DNA of 13,485 bases from Rhodospirillum sp. UBA1311 (GCA_002307145.1 DBTR01000083.1:1-13485); one strand, 5' to 3'; counted from the stretch's first letter, positions 6,969 to 13,485 are shown. Program-made: numbers and translations. The notes: a model not told the origin generated them from the letters alone.

Positions 6969-7769
6969 ATGAGTTATTGCCTTGGCATGTGCCTCAACGA
7001 CGGGCTGGTGTTCCTGTCGGATTCGCGCACCAACGCCGGAATCGACAGCGTCGCGACATTCCGCAAGACCTACATCTTCGACGACCGCGAAGATCGGGTC
7101 CTGGTTCTGCTTTCCGCCGGCAACCTCGCGATCACCCAGGCGGTGATCACCCTCCTGACCGAGCGTCTCAACGAATCGGAAACCGGCCGCAACCTCTACG
7201 CCGCGGCGACGATGTTCGACGCCGCCAAGATCGTCGGCGCGGTGCTGCGCGAGGTCCACGACCAGGACGGCCCGGCATTGGCGGCGCAGGGCGTCGAGTT
7301 CGCCGCGTCGTTCATCCTCGGCGGCCAGATCAAGGGCGGCCCGGTGCGGATGTTCAACATCTACAACGCGGGCAACTTCATCGAATCCTCGCGCGAGACC
7401 CCCTACTTCCAGATCGGCGAGACCAAGTACGGCAAGCCGATCCTGGAGCGCGTCCTGCGCCCCGACACGCCGTTGATGAACGCCGCCAAGTGCGGCCTGG
7501 TGTCGTTCGATTCGACGATCCGCGCCAATCTCTCGGTCGGCCCGCCGCTCGATCTCACCATCATCCTCCGCGACACCTACACGGTGACGATGCGCCACAC
7601 CTTCGCGTTCGGCGATTCCTACTTCGACCGCGTGGCGAAGATCTGGGGCGACGGCCTCCGCACGATCTTCGACACCCTGCCCGATCCGCGCTGGGCCGAG
7701 GCTCTGCACGCCGCGCAGGAAGCCGCCATACGGGCCGCCGCGCAGTCGCAGGAGGCGGCGGAAGCCTGA
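6969..7769 (+). CDS. Anbu, proteasome/HslV-related protease (COG3484)
   Basis: Anbu (ancestral beta subunit) is a 266-residue Ntn-hydrolase relative of the proteasome beta subunit and HslV. The opening MSYCLGMCLNDGLVFLSD and the following SRTNAG and ATFRK segments are diagnostic. If the initiator Met is removed, the N-terminal nucleophile would be Ser1. Asp17 and Lys32 then sit where the proteasome has Asp17 and Lys33. There is no propeptide, as expected for Anbu. The C-terminal tail is Ala- and Glu-rich and probably flexible. Family members, as I recall, assemble into open lock-washer rings, and their natural substrate is unknown. A GGAGAG-like ribosome site lies about 8 nt upstream. It is the last gene of the ATP-grasp / alpha-E / transglutaminase operon, the association that defines this family. 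Confidence 0.92.
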   Translation: MSYCLGMCLNDGLVFLSDSRTNAGIDSVATFRKTYIFDDREDRVLVLLSAGNLAITQAVITLLTERLNESETGRNLYAAATMFDAAKIVGAVLREVHDQDGPALAAQGVEFAASFILGGQIKGGPVRMFNIYNAGNFIESSRETPYFQIGETKYGKPILERVLRPDTPLMNAAKCGLVSFDSTIRANLSVGPPLDLTIILRDTYTVTMRHTFAFGDSYFDRVAKIWGDGLRTIFDTLPDPRWAEALHAAQEAAIRAAAQSQEAAEA

Positions 7770-7770
7770 A

Positions 7771-7794
7771 TTCCGGTTATTAAACAATCCGGAA
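7771..7794 (+). other. Inverted repeat after the Anbu operon, possible weak terminator
   Basis: TTCCGG (7771-7776) and CCGGAA (7789-7794) form a perfect 6-bp stem around a 12-nt AT-rich loop, immediately after the Anbu stop codon. No T-run follows, so factor-independent termination is doubtful. It could be a partial terminator or an RNA-processing hairpin between the Anbu operon and the lpxR-like gene. Confidence 0.35.
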
Positions 7795-7798
7795 GCGG

Positions 7799-7827
7799 TT
7801 GAAATCCGGGTCCGTGCGCCGCATTCT
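7799..7827 (+). promoter_or_regulatory. Candidate promoter for the lpxR-like gene
   Basis: TTGAAA (7799-7804, 5 of 6 matches to the -35 consensus) is followed after 17 nt by CATTCT (7822-7827, 3 of 6 matches to -10). Transcription would begin near 7834 and the leader would contain two copies of a 12-bp repeat. The weak -10 keeps confidence low. Confidence 0.35.
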
Positions 7828-7838
7828 CTCAAGTGGGG

Positions 7839-7868
7839 GGATGTTTTCACGAATTCGGATGTTTTCAC
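7839..7868 (+). repeat. Two direct copies of GGATGTTTTCAC before the lpxR-like gene
   Basis: The 12-mer GGATGTTTTCAC occurs at 7839-7850 and again at 7857-7868, exactly 18 nt apart. The second copy ends at the first plausible ATG (7869). The 18-nt period could reflect a regulator or RNA-binding site contacting both copies, or a small tandem duplication. Each copy contains an ATG that is out of frame with the gene. Confidence 0.6.
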
Positions 7869-8888
7869 ATGATCATGTCTCGCTCCGCGCCGACCGCCGC
7901 GCTTGTTCTTGTGAGTCTCCTGGCCTCGACCTCCGCCGCGCGTGCCGACGATGCGAGCGGCACCTTTTCCCTCAGACTGGAAAACGACTTCGTCGGCGAC
8001 ACCGACGGCCACTACACCCACGGCTCGCGGCTCGACTGGGTTTCCGACAAGGCGGGCGCGGGCGGGCCGGACTTCGTCCGCGACACGCTCCAGTTTCTCT
8101 TCCCGTTCTCCGACATTCGCAACGGCCGGATCGGCTTCGCCGTCGGCCAGAACATCTACACCGCCGCCGACACCAGCCGCAAAGTGCCCGACCCCGACGA
8201 CCGCCCCTACGCGGGCTGGACCTACGTCGGAGCGTCCCTGCACGGCGAGACCCCGCGCGGAGAGAGCGGCAGCTTCGACACCCTCGATTCCGTCGAACTC
8301 GACGTCGGCATCGTCGGGCCGCAGTCCTATGCCGAAGAAGTCCAGAACGGCTACCACGCGATGGCCGGGTTCGGCAAAGCCGAGGGCTGGAAGTATCAGC
8401 TGAAGAACGAACCGGCGGCGGTGGTGTTCGCATCGCGCACCTGGCGTTCCGCGCCGCTCGGCGTCGGCCCGGTCGACTTCGACGTTCTGCCCCAGGTCGA
8501 CGCCAGCCTCGGCAACGTCTCGACCCACGCCGGCGCGGGCGGCATGGTGCGCTTCGGCCACGGCCTCGACGTCGACTACGGCCCGAGCCGCAATCCGCCG
8601 TCGTCCTCCGCCGCGCCGGTGATCAACCCGGAACGCGACTTCGCGTGGTACGGCTTCGCGGCGGTCAACGGCCGCGCCGTCGCGCACAACATCTTCCTCG
8701 ACGGCAACACCTTCGTCGACAGCCCGAGCGTCGACCGCGAGGTGTTCGTCGGCGACCTGCGCTTCGGCGTGGCAGTGGTCTATTCCGGGTGGCGCCTGGA
8801 GTTCGCGGAAACCCTGCGAACCAAGGAGTTCAAGGGCCAAGACTCCGACGACCGCTTCGGGACACTGACCCTATCGGCACGATTTTAG
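7869..8888 (+). CDS. LpxR-like outer-membrane lipid A deacylase (DUF2219)
   Basis: LpxR removes the 3'-acyloxyacyl group of lipid A and sits in the outer membrane as a beta-barrel; this product is a family member. From the ATG at 7875 there is a signal peptide of about 24 residues ending AARA, cleaved before DDASG. Family motifs follow: LENDF (N37, D38), YTHGSRLDW, DDRPYAGWTYVGA, ELDVGIVGPQS, and the catalytic-region NGYHAMAG (H161) with GWKYQLKNEP (E179). The C-terminus ends in Phe (SARF), as is usual for outer-membrane barrels. The start is uncertain: ATGs at 7869 and 7875 are both possible and the ribosome site is weak. Product is 337-339 residues, in line with the family. It follows Anbu by about 100 nt, so it may be a separate unit. 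Its 3' end overlaps the opposing cyclase gene by 59 nt. Confidence 0.85.
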   Translation: MIMSRSAPTAALVLVSLLASTSAARADDASGTFSLRLENDFVGDTDGHYTHGSRLDWVSDKAGAGGPDFVRDTLQFLFPFSDIRNGRIGFAVGQNIYTAADTSRKVPDPDDRPYAGWTYVGASLHGETPRGESGSFDTLDSVELDVGIVGPQSYAEEVQNGYHAMAGFGKAEGWKYQLKNEPAAVVFASRTWRSAPLGVGPVDFDVLPQVDASLGNVSTHAGAGGMVRFGHGLDVDYGPSRNPPSSSAAPVINPERDFAWYGFAAVNGRAVAHNIFLDGNTFVDSPSVDREVFVGDLRFGVAVVYSGWRLEFAETLRTKEFKGQDSDDRFGTLTLSARF

Positions 8889-10497
8889 CCGTCGCCGTCG
8901 GCTCCTTGGAGAGCTTGACGCAATCCCGGCCGCCCGCCTTCGCCGCGTACAGCGCGGCGTCGGCGGCCTGCATCGCGGCTTCGAGGGATTGATCCCCCGA
9001 CCACGCGGCGACGCCGAAGCTCGCCGTCGCCGTCAGTTCCGCCCCGTCCGCCACCGGCACCAGGGTCGCGCCGAAACGCGCGCGCACCCGCTCGGCCACC
9101 CGCATCGCGGCGGCGGCGTCCGACCCCGGCAGCAGGATCGCGAATTCCTCGCCGCCGATGCGCCCGAGCGCATCCGACGGCCGGATCATTTCCTGGACGA
9201 TCGCGGTGAAGGTCTTCAGCACCCGATCGCCGCTCGCGTGGCCATGGCTGTCGTTGATCGCCTTGAAGTGGTCGAGGTCGCAGATCACCACCGACACTGC
9301 ATAATTGCCGCGCCGCGCCCGGTCGCCCTCGATCACGCTGCGCTCGGTGAAGGCGCGGCGGTTGAGCGCGCCGGTCAACGGATCGGTGGTGGCGAGGCGT
9401 TGCAGCTCGCCTTCCTTGCGCTTGCGCTCGGTGATGTCGGTGAACGCGGTATAGAGCAGGGTGTTGTCCTGGAGCCGCAGCACCGTCGTCGACACCTGGA
9501 CCCAGCAGCCCCGGCCGTCGCCCCGGATCATCCGCACTTCGCGATCCTCGATGTGGCCGCGCGCGTTCAGTTCCACCAGCACTCCGGCGTATTGCTCGAC
9601 GGATTCCCAGAGTGCCGAAGTCGGCTCGCCGATCAGGTCGGGCGCGGGCTGGCCGTAGAACTTCGCCGCCGCCTGGTTGATGTAGACCAATTCGCCGCTG
9701 GCGTGGTTGGTGAGCGTCACCGGGATCGGCGAAGCGTCGATGATGGCGCGGAGAGCGGTTTCGTTCTTCTGCAGCGCCTGCTCGACGCGCTTGCGCTCGG
9801 TGATGTCGGAGAACGATGCGAACAGCAGGAGTTCGCCGTCCATCTCCACCTGCGCGGCGGAATAGAGCACCCAGAAGGTCCGGCCATCGTGGCGGCGCAT
9901 GGTGATCTCGAAGTTCTCGATCCGCCCGGCATCGACGAGGTAGCCCTTCAGTTCCTCGCGAAAGTCGTCGTCCTCGCAGAATTCGAAGAGATTGATGTCG
10001 GCGAGATCCTTGCCCTGGATGCCGAACAGCGTCACCGCCTGAGAGTTCGCCTGGACCAGGCGCCCGTCCGGATGGGCGAGGACATAGGCGACCGGCAGCG
10101 AAGCGAACACCCGCCGCATCTGGTCGCGCGACATCCGGAGCGCCTCGCGGTTGTGGCGCAGGAGTTCGAGCGCTTCGGCCTGACGCCGCTCGCGCAGGCC
10201 CATCAGCCATGCGGCGAGAAGGAACACCAGGGGAATCGCCGCGATCGTGGCGATGACGCTCAGGCCCGCGATCCGCAAGGTGCGCTCGTCGAACTGGGCG
10301 AGGAACTTGAGCGGAGATTCATCGCGCGCGGCCAGCAGCCCGGCGAGCGCAGCGCCCGAAAGCGAAAGGATCAGGCTGAAGCCTGCGATCACGCGGCGCA
10401 CGAGGCTGCTGCGGCGAGCGCGCATGGGCTCGCCGGCATCGGTACTGCGGCTCTCGTGGACAGTCGCCAAAGTCGTTTCCGCGTATCCAACGGGCAT
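8830..10497 (-). CDS. Membrane-bound diguanylate cyclase with two PAS domains and a GGDEF domain
   Basis: The protein makes the second messenger c-di-GMP from two GTP at the inner membrane. Residues about 35-57 and 76-101 are two hydrophobic membrane segments around a short loop of about 18 residues. PAS domains follow at about 125-237 and 243-360, each ending in DITERKR. The GGDEF domain begins at TTDPLTGALNRRAF (about 370). The active site is GGEEF (448-452). RPSD at 439-442, five residues before it, is an intact RxxD inhibitory I-site, so the enzyme should be active and feedback-controlled. About 30 residues after the GGDEF fold form a basic tail, encoded where the gene overlaps the lpxR-like gene. 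The start is uncertain: ATGs at 10497 and 10425 both have weak ribosome sites. PAS ligands cannot be read from sequence. Confidence 0.93.
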   Translation of the reverse strand: MPVGYAETTLATVHESRSTDAGEPMRARRSSLVRRVIAGFSLILSLSGAALAGLLAARDESPLKFLAQFDERTLRIAGLSVIATIAAIPLVFLLAAWLMGLRERRQAEALELLRHNREALRMSRDQMRRVFASLPVAYVLAHPDGRLVQANSQAVTLFGIQGKDLADINLFEFCEDDDFREELKGYLVDAGRIENFEITMRRHDGRTFWVLYSAAQVEMDGELLLFASFSDITERKRVEQALQKNETALRAIIDASPIPVTLTNHASGELVYINQAAAKFYGQPAPDLIGEPTSALWESVEQYAGVLVELNARGHIEDREVRMIRGDGRGCWVQVSTTVLRLQDNTLLYTAFTDITERKRKEGELQRLATTDPLTGALNRRAFTERSVIEGDRARRGNYAVSVVICDLDHFKAINDSHGHASGDRVLKTFTAIVQEMIRPSDALGRIGGEEFAILLPGSDAAAAMRVAERVRARFGATLVPVADGAELTATASFGVAAWSGDQSLEAAMQAADAALYAAKAGGRDCVKLSKEPTATAKIVPIGSVSRSGRRSLGP

Positions 10498-10589
10498 GCG
10501 ATTTCGCCCGATCGCCGGCGTATCGCTTCCGTCTGCCCGCGCCGGCCTTCTCTCACGGAAGGTCCGACGGTTTCCCTCGATTGATCGGA

Positions 10590-10619
10590 CTTATAGCTCC
10601 GAACCCTTAGAAAAAGCAA
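10590..10619 (-). promoter_or_regulatory. Candidate promoter of the diguanylate cyclase gene
   Basis: On the minus strand TTGCTT (10619-10614) is followed after 18 nt by TATAAG (10595-10590), which matches the -10 consensus at 5 of 6 positions in an otherwise GC-rich region. It would give a leader of roughly 85 nt before the ATG at 10497. The gap between the LysR stop and this gene is 165 nt and shows no other clear element. Confidence 0.45.
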
Positions 10620-10662
10620 GATTATGCCGGTTTTCTCATATTTTGCCCGAATTCTGGGCGAT

Positions 10663-11589
10663 CTAGGATTCGGCGTTTCGGGCGACCTCTTCCATAAACG
10701 TATCCAATACCATATTTGGGCGACCGCCCCTTCGCGTGATAACCGCATAGCGTGTAACGTAACCGGTTATGTCGGCGCGAATCGCCCGCATCCGGCCTTC
10801 GCCCACCCATTTCGCCGCCACGTGATCGGGAAGGAAGCCTACGTAGAGCCCGGTGAGAATCAAAAATGCGATTCCCTCGCGGTCGGTGGCGATCGCGCTG
10901 GAGGTGAGCCGCTGCAACAACGGCGCGATTTCTCCCGCCGGAACGTAGGCGGGCATCACCGCATCGGCGGCGGCCAGATCGTCGACGCCGATCCCGGCAT
11001 CGGGTCGGCCGAACAACGGATGGGTGTCGGCGCAATAGAGGTGGGCGTTCTCGTGATACAGCTCCTGATAGTCGAGGCCCTGGAGGCGGCGCTGCTCGGG
11101 AATCACGCCGACGTGCAGGCGACCGTCCAGCACGCCCTGCTCGACGTCCGACGGCGGCGCCATGCGGATGCGGATCACCACTTCCGGGCCGCTCTTCTTG
11201 AGCGCGGTGAGGGCGTGGGTGACGCGCATCCGGGGCATGGTGACGAGGTTGTCGGTGAGGCCGATGGCGAGTTCGCCCTTCAGCCGCGCGTGGATCGCCG
11301 AGACCTCGGCGCGGAAATTCTCGACGCCGTTCAATAGCCGCACCAGGGCGTCGTAGACCCGCCGCCCCTCGTCGGTGAGCGCGAACCCGGCGCGGCCGCG
11401 GCGGCAGAGGCGCAGGCCCAGGCGCTTCTCCAGATCCGAAATCGACAGCGAAATCGCCGAACGGGTGACGTTCAGCTCCGCCTCGGCGGGGCCGAAGCCG
11501 CCGCGCTCGACGACGGTGCGGAACACCCGCAGCAGCCGCAAATCGGCATCGGCGACGCTGCCGAGCTGGAAGGTGGAGGCGCGGGACAT
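10663..11589 (-). CDS. LysR-type transcriptional regulator, divergent from the beta-alanine genes
   Basis: This 308-residue regulator has an N-terminal winged helix-turn-helix at about residues 17-76 (LRLLRVFRTVVERGGFGPAE, then VTRSAISLSISDLEKRLG). A LysR substrate-binding domain spans about 98-300. Length is normal. AAGGAAA lies about 10 nt upstream of the ATG at 11589. It is transcribed away from the aminotransferase gene, with a perfect LysR box in the 130-nt gap. That arrangement is the usual sign that the regulator controls the neighbouring operon and itself. The position matches BauR next to bauA in Pseudomonas aeruginosa, so it probably senses beta-alanine or a related omega-amino acid; the ligand is inferred from context only. 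Confidence 0.9.
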   Translation of the reverse strand: MSRASTFQLGSVADADLRLLRVFRTVVERGGFGPAEAELNVTRSAISLSISDLEKRLGLRLCRRGRAGFALTDEGRRVYDALVRLLNGVENFRAEVSAIHARLKGELAIGLTDNLVTMPRMRVTHALTALKKSGPEVVIRIRMAPPSDVEQGVLDGRLHVGVIPEQRRLQGLDYQELYHENAHLYCADTHPLFGRPDAGIGVDDLAAADAVMPAYVPAGEIAPLLQRLTSSAIATDREGIAFLILTGLYVGFLPDHVAAKWVGEGRMRAIRADITGYVTRYAVITRRGGRPNMVLDTFMEEVARNAES

Positions 11590-11620
11590 AGTTAAGCGTT
11601 TCCTTACCTTATGATGATTC

Positions 11621-11639
11621 GTTTCGTATTTATCGAAAC
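11621..11639. promoter_or_regulatory. LysR-type operator (T-N11-A box) in the divergent gap
   Basis: GTTTCGTATTTATCGAAAC is a perfect inverted repeat of 6-bp arms around an AT-rich 7-nt spacer. It contains the LysR consensus T-N11-A at 11624-11636. Its centre lies about 41 nt from the LysR start codon and 90 nt from the aminotransferase start codon, a normal place for activation of the operon and autoregulation. Confidence 0.75.
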
Positions 11640-11676
11640 TACACCCGCATCTACCCTACCTCAACCCAGATTCCTC

Positions 11677-11695
11677 GGGCGCACCGGGCGCGCCC
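11677..11695 (+). other. GC-rich hairpin upstream of the aminotransferase ribosome site
   Basis: GGGCGC (11677-11682) pairs perfectly with GCGCCC (11690-11695) around a 7-nt loop, 12 nt before the GGAG ribosome site at 11708-11711. If transcribed, it would be a stable leader hairpin. In DNA this rich in G and C it may also be chance. Confidence 0.35.
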
Positions 11696-11719
11696 CCCCT
11701 TCGCGATGGAGCGACGGAT

Positions 11720-13042
11720 ATGAACGTGATGACCCCGCCGAACGACCTTGCCGCCCTGTGGATGCCCTTCACCGCCAACCGCTATTTCAAGGCGCATCCG
11801 CGGATGATCGTCGCCGCGAAAGGCTGCACCTACACCACCTCGGACGGCCGCACCCTGGTCGACGGACTCTCCGGCCTCTGGTGCACCGGCGCGGGACATG
11901 GCCGCCCCGAGATCGCCCAGGCGGTGGCGCAGCAGATGACCGCGATGGACTACGCGCCCGGCTTCCAGATCGGCCAGCCGCTCGCCTTCGAACTGGCAAA
12001 CCGCCTCGCCGAGCTTGCCCCGGGCAACCTCGACCACGTCTTCTTCACCAATTCCGGCTCCGAATCCGCCGACACCGCGATCAAGATGGCGCGCGGCTAC
12101 TGGCGGGTGAAGGGCGAGCCGCAGCGGATGAAGGTGATCGGCCGCGCCAAGGCCTACCACGGCGTCAACTTCGGCGGGATGAGCGTCGGCGGCATCGCGG
12201 GCAACCGCAAGATGTTCGGCGGCGGCATCGATGCCGACCACATGCCCCACACCCTGCTCGCCGCCAACGCATTCTCGAAGGGCCTGCCCAAGTTCGGCGC
12301 GGAAAAGGCGGAAGAACTCGAAGACATCATCGCCCTGCACGACGCCTCGACGATCGCGGCGGTGATGGTCGAGCCGTTCTCGGGTTCGGCCGGGGTGATC
12401 CTGCCGCCGGTCGGCTACATGAAGCGGATCCGCGAGATCTGCGACAAGTACGGCATTCTCCTGATCTTCGACGAAGTGATCACCGGCTTCGGCCGCACCG
12501 GGCACATGTTCGGCGCACAGGCCCTCGGCGTGACGCCCGACATCATCACCCTCGCGAAGATGATCACCAACGGCACCATCCCGATGGGCGCGGTACTGGC
12601 CACCGAGAGCATCTACAACGCCTTCATGGAAGCGGGCGGGCCGGAGCACGCCATCGAGTTCCCGCACGGCTACACCTATTCGGGCCACCCGGTGGCCTGC
12701 GCGGCGGCCTTGGCGACCCTCGACGTGATCAAGTCCGACGGCCTCGTCGCCCGCGCGGCCAAGCTCGCGCCTTATTTCGAGGAGGCGATCCACAGCCTGA
12801 AGGGGCTGCCCCACGTCGAGGATATCCGCAACTTCGGCCTCGCCGGCGCGGTGCAGCTCGAAGAGGTTCCGGGCCTGCCCGGCAAGCGCGCCTTCGACGT
12901 GTTCCAGAAGTGCTGGGACAAGGGCGCCTACGTCCGCTGCGGCGGCAACACCCTGCAGTTCGCCCCCGCGTTCGTCGCGGAAACGGCGGATGTCGACCGG
13001 CTGTTCGGCATCGTCGCCGACGCGCTCAAGGAGTCCGTGTGA
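11720..13042 (+). CDS. Omega-amino acid (beta-alanine):pyruvate aminotransferase, class III
   Basis: This PLP enzyme of 440 residues transfers the amino group of beta-alanine or a similar omega-amino acid to pyruvate, giving malonate semialdehyde and alanine in the cytoplasm. The beginning WMPFTANRYFKAHPRM is typical of the beta-alanine transaminase group. NSGSESADTAIKMARGYWR binds PLP phosphate. D251 in IFDEVITGFGR contacts the pyridine nitrogen, and K280 in LAKMITNG is the PLP lysine. HGYTYSGHPVACAAAL is the conserved segment from the partner subunit. Length matches the family (about 440-450). GGAG at 11708-11711 supports the start. The next gene begins on the base after the stop codon, and it encodes the enzyme expected to use the product. 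Exact amine donor range cannot be read from sequence, so no firm symbol is given (comparable genes are called bauA, aptA or oapT). Confidence 0.9.
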   Translation: MNVMTPPNDLAALWMPFTANRYFKAHPRMIVAAKGCTYTTSDGRTLVDGLSGLWCTGAGHGRPEIAQAVAQQMTAMDYAPGFQIGQPLAFELANRLAELAPGNLDHVFFTNSGSESADTAIKMARGYWRVKGEPQRMKVIGRAKAYHGVNFGGMSVGGIAGNRKMFGGGIDADHMPHTLLAANAFSKGLPKFGAEKAEELEDIIALHDASTIAAVMVEPFSGSAGVILPPVGYMKRIREICDKYGILLIFDEVITGFGRTGHMFGAQALGVTPDIITLAKMITNGTIPMGAVLATESIYNAFMEAGGPEHAIEFPHGYTYSGHPVACAAALATLDVIKSDGLVARAAKLAPYFEEAIHSLKGLPHVEDIRNFGLAGAVQLEEVPGLPGKRAFDVFQKCWDKGAYVRCGGNTLQFAPAFVAETADVDRLFGIVADALKESV

Positions 13043-13485
13043 ATGACCGTTGATACCCAAACCCTGCCGGTGATCGGCCACGTCGTCGGCGGCAAGGCGA
13101 TCGCCACCTCGGCCCGCACCCAGGACGTGTTCGATCCGGCGCTCGGCCGCGCCGTCGCCCGCCTCGCGCTCGCGAGCAAGGCCGAGACCGACGCCGCCGT
13201 CGAGATCGCGCACGCCGCCTACCGCAACTGGGCCGCAACCCCGGTGGCGAAGCGCGCCCAGGTGATGTTCCGCTTCAAGGTGCTGCTGGAACGCGACGCG
13301 ACGCGGATCTGCGAGGCGATCGCGCGCGAACACGGCAAGACCGTCGACGACGCCCGGGGCGAACTCGGGCGCGGCATCGAGGTGGTCGAATACGCCTGCG
13401 GCGCGGGCGAACTCCTCAAGGGCGAGCATTCGAAGAACGTCGGCCCGGGCATCGACGCGTGGAGCGAATTCCAGCCGCTCGGCGT
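13043..13485 (+). CDS. mmsA: Methylmalonate-/malonate-semialdehyde dehydrogenase, CoA-acylating (3' truncated by window edge)
   Basis: The first 147 residues are visible and the frame stays open to the end of the window. The protein opens MTVDTQTLPVIGHVVGGKAI and shows the MmsA-type signatures VFDPALGRAVARLALAS, NWAATPVAKRAQVMFRFK, AREHGKTVDDARGELGRGIE, EVVEYACG and LLKGEHS. The catalytic cysteine and most of the NAD site lie beyond the edge. The enzyme is an NAD- and CoA-dependent aldehyde dehydrogenase of the cytoplasm that converts malonate semialdehyde to acetyl-CoA, or methylmalonate semialdehyde to propionyl-CoA. The ATG follows directly after the aminotransferase stop (TGA then ATG), so the two are co-transcribed and probably translationally coupled. 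Pairing with the beta-alanine transaminase favours the malonate semialdehyde role, like bauC. The family assignment is secure; the physiological substrate is inferred. Confidence 0.9.
   Translation, partial: MTVDTQTLPVIGHVVGGKAIATSARTQDVFDPALGRAVARLALASKAETDAAVEIAHAAYRNWAATPVAKRAQVMFRFKVLLERDATRICEAIAREHGKTVDDARGELGRGIEVVEYACGAGELLKGEHSKNVGPGIDAWSEFQPLG

Noticed and set aside
6804..8840. A 678-residue open frame on the minus strand across the transglutaminase, Anbu and lpxR-like genes
   Set aside because: It is antisense to three well-supported genes and has low-complexity Arg/Ala/Gly/Val/Asp composition with no recognisable domain. Long antisense frames are expected in DNA this GC-rich.
8989..10584. 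A 531-residue plus-strand open frame opposite the diguanylate cyclase
   Set aside because: The minus strand carries clear PAS and GGDEF motifs. The plus-strand frame has no domain and a shadow-like composition.
11651..13429. A 592-residue open frame on the minus strand opposite the aminotransferase and mmsA genes
   Set aside because: It is a shadow of two genes with complete catalytic motifs. It shows no domain and has no start context.
1..13485. CRISPR arrays, insertion sequences, tRNA or rRNA genes, integration sites
   Set aside because: Reading through the sequence showed no regularly spaced repeats, transposase motifs, terminal inverted repeats or tRNA-like cloverleafs; nearly all sequence is accounted for by ordinary chromosomal genes.

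Overview
The window is GC-rich (roughly two thirds G+C by eye), densely coded and free of mobile elements. It looks like a chromosomal segment from an alphaproteobacterium. Protein style (RimO, NudC, an OmpA lipoprotein with a long N-terminal region, CowN) points to the Rhodospirillales, probably a nitrogen-fixing member. That placement is an inference from remembered family sequences; no search was run. Both window edges cut genes: rimO lacks its 5' end and an mmsA-type dehydrogenase lacks its 3' end.

Layout. (1) <1-1193, +: rimO, the ribosomal protein S12 methylthiotransferase. (2) 1389-2231, +: an OmpA-like outer-membrane lipoprotein, ending at a strong bidirectional terminator (2253-2285). 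(3) Minus strand: nudC (2284-3234), and upstream of it cowN (3318-3617), which protects nitrogenase from carbon monoxide. A textbook -24/-12 (sigma-54) promoter lies just upstream of cowN at 3661-3678. (4) 3791-7769, +: a tight four-gene operon divergent from cowN. It encodes a circularly permuted ATP-grasp ligase, an alpha-E protein, a transglutaminase-like protein and the proteasome-like protease Anbu. (5) 7869-8888, +: an LpxR-like outer-membrane lipid A deacylase. (6) 8830-10497, -: a membrane diguanylate cyclase with two PAS domains, whose 3' end overlaps the lpxR-like gene by 59 nt. (7) 10663-11589, -: a LysR-type regulator divergent from (8) 11720-13042, +: an omega-amino acid (beta-alanine) aminotransferase, followed immediately by the mmsA-type semialdehyde dehydrogenase (13043->13485). 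A perfect LysR box lies in the divergent gap.

How the genes work together. The right end reads as a beta-alanine catabolic unit: beta-alanine is transaminated to malonate semialdehyde, which the dehydrogenase converts to acetyl-CoA, under LysR control (compare the bauR/bauA/bauC arrangement of Pseudomonas). The centre is the known but functionally unsolved Anbu cluster. It pairs a probable peptide-bond-forming ATP-grasp enzyme with two probable peptide-processing enzymes, which suggests a cycle of peptide or tag synthesis and removal. The sigma-54 promoter of cowN ties that gene to nitrogen or CO control, although no nif gene is in view.

Nothing here is clearly a wholly undescribed system. 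The most interesting parts are the Anbu operon, its divergent arrangement with sigma-54-driven cowN, and the small regulatory sites. No gap between genes exceeds 300 bases.
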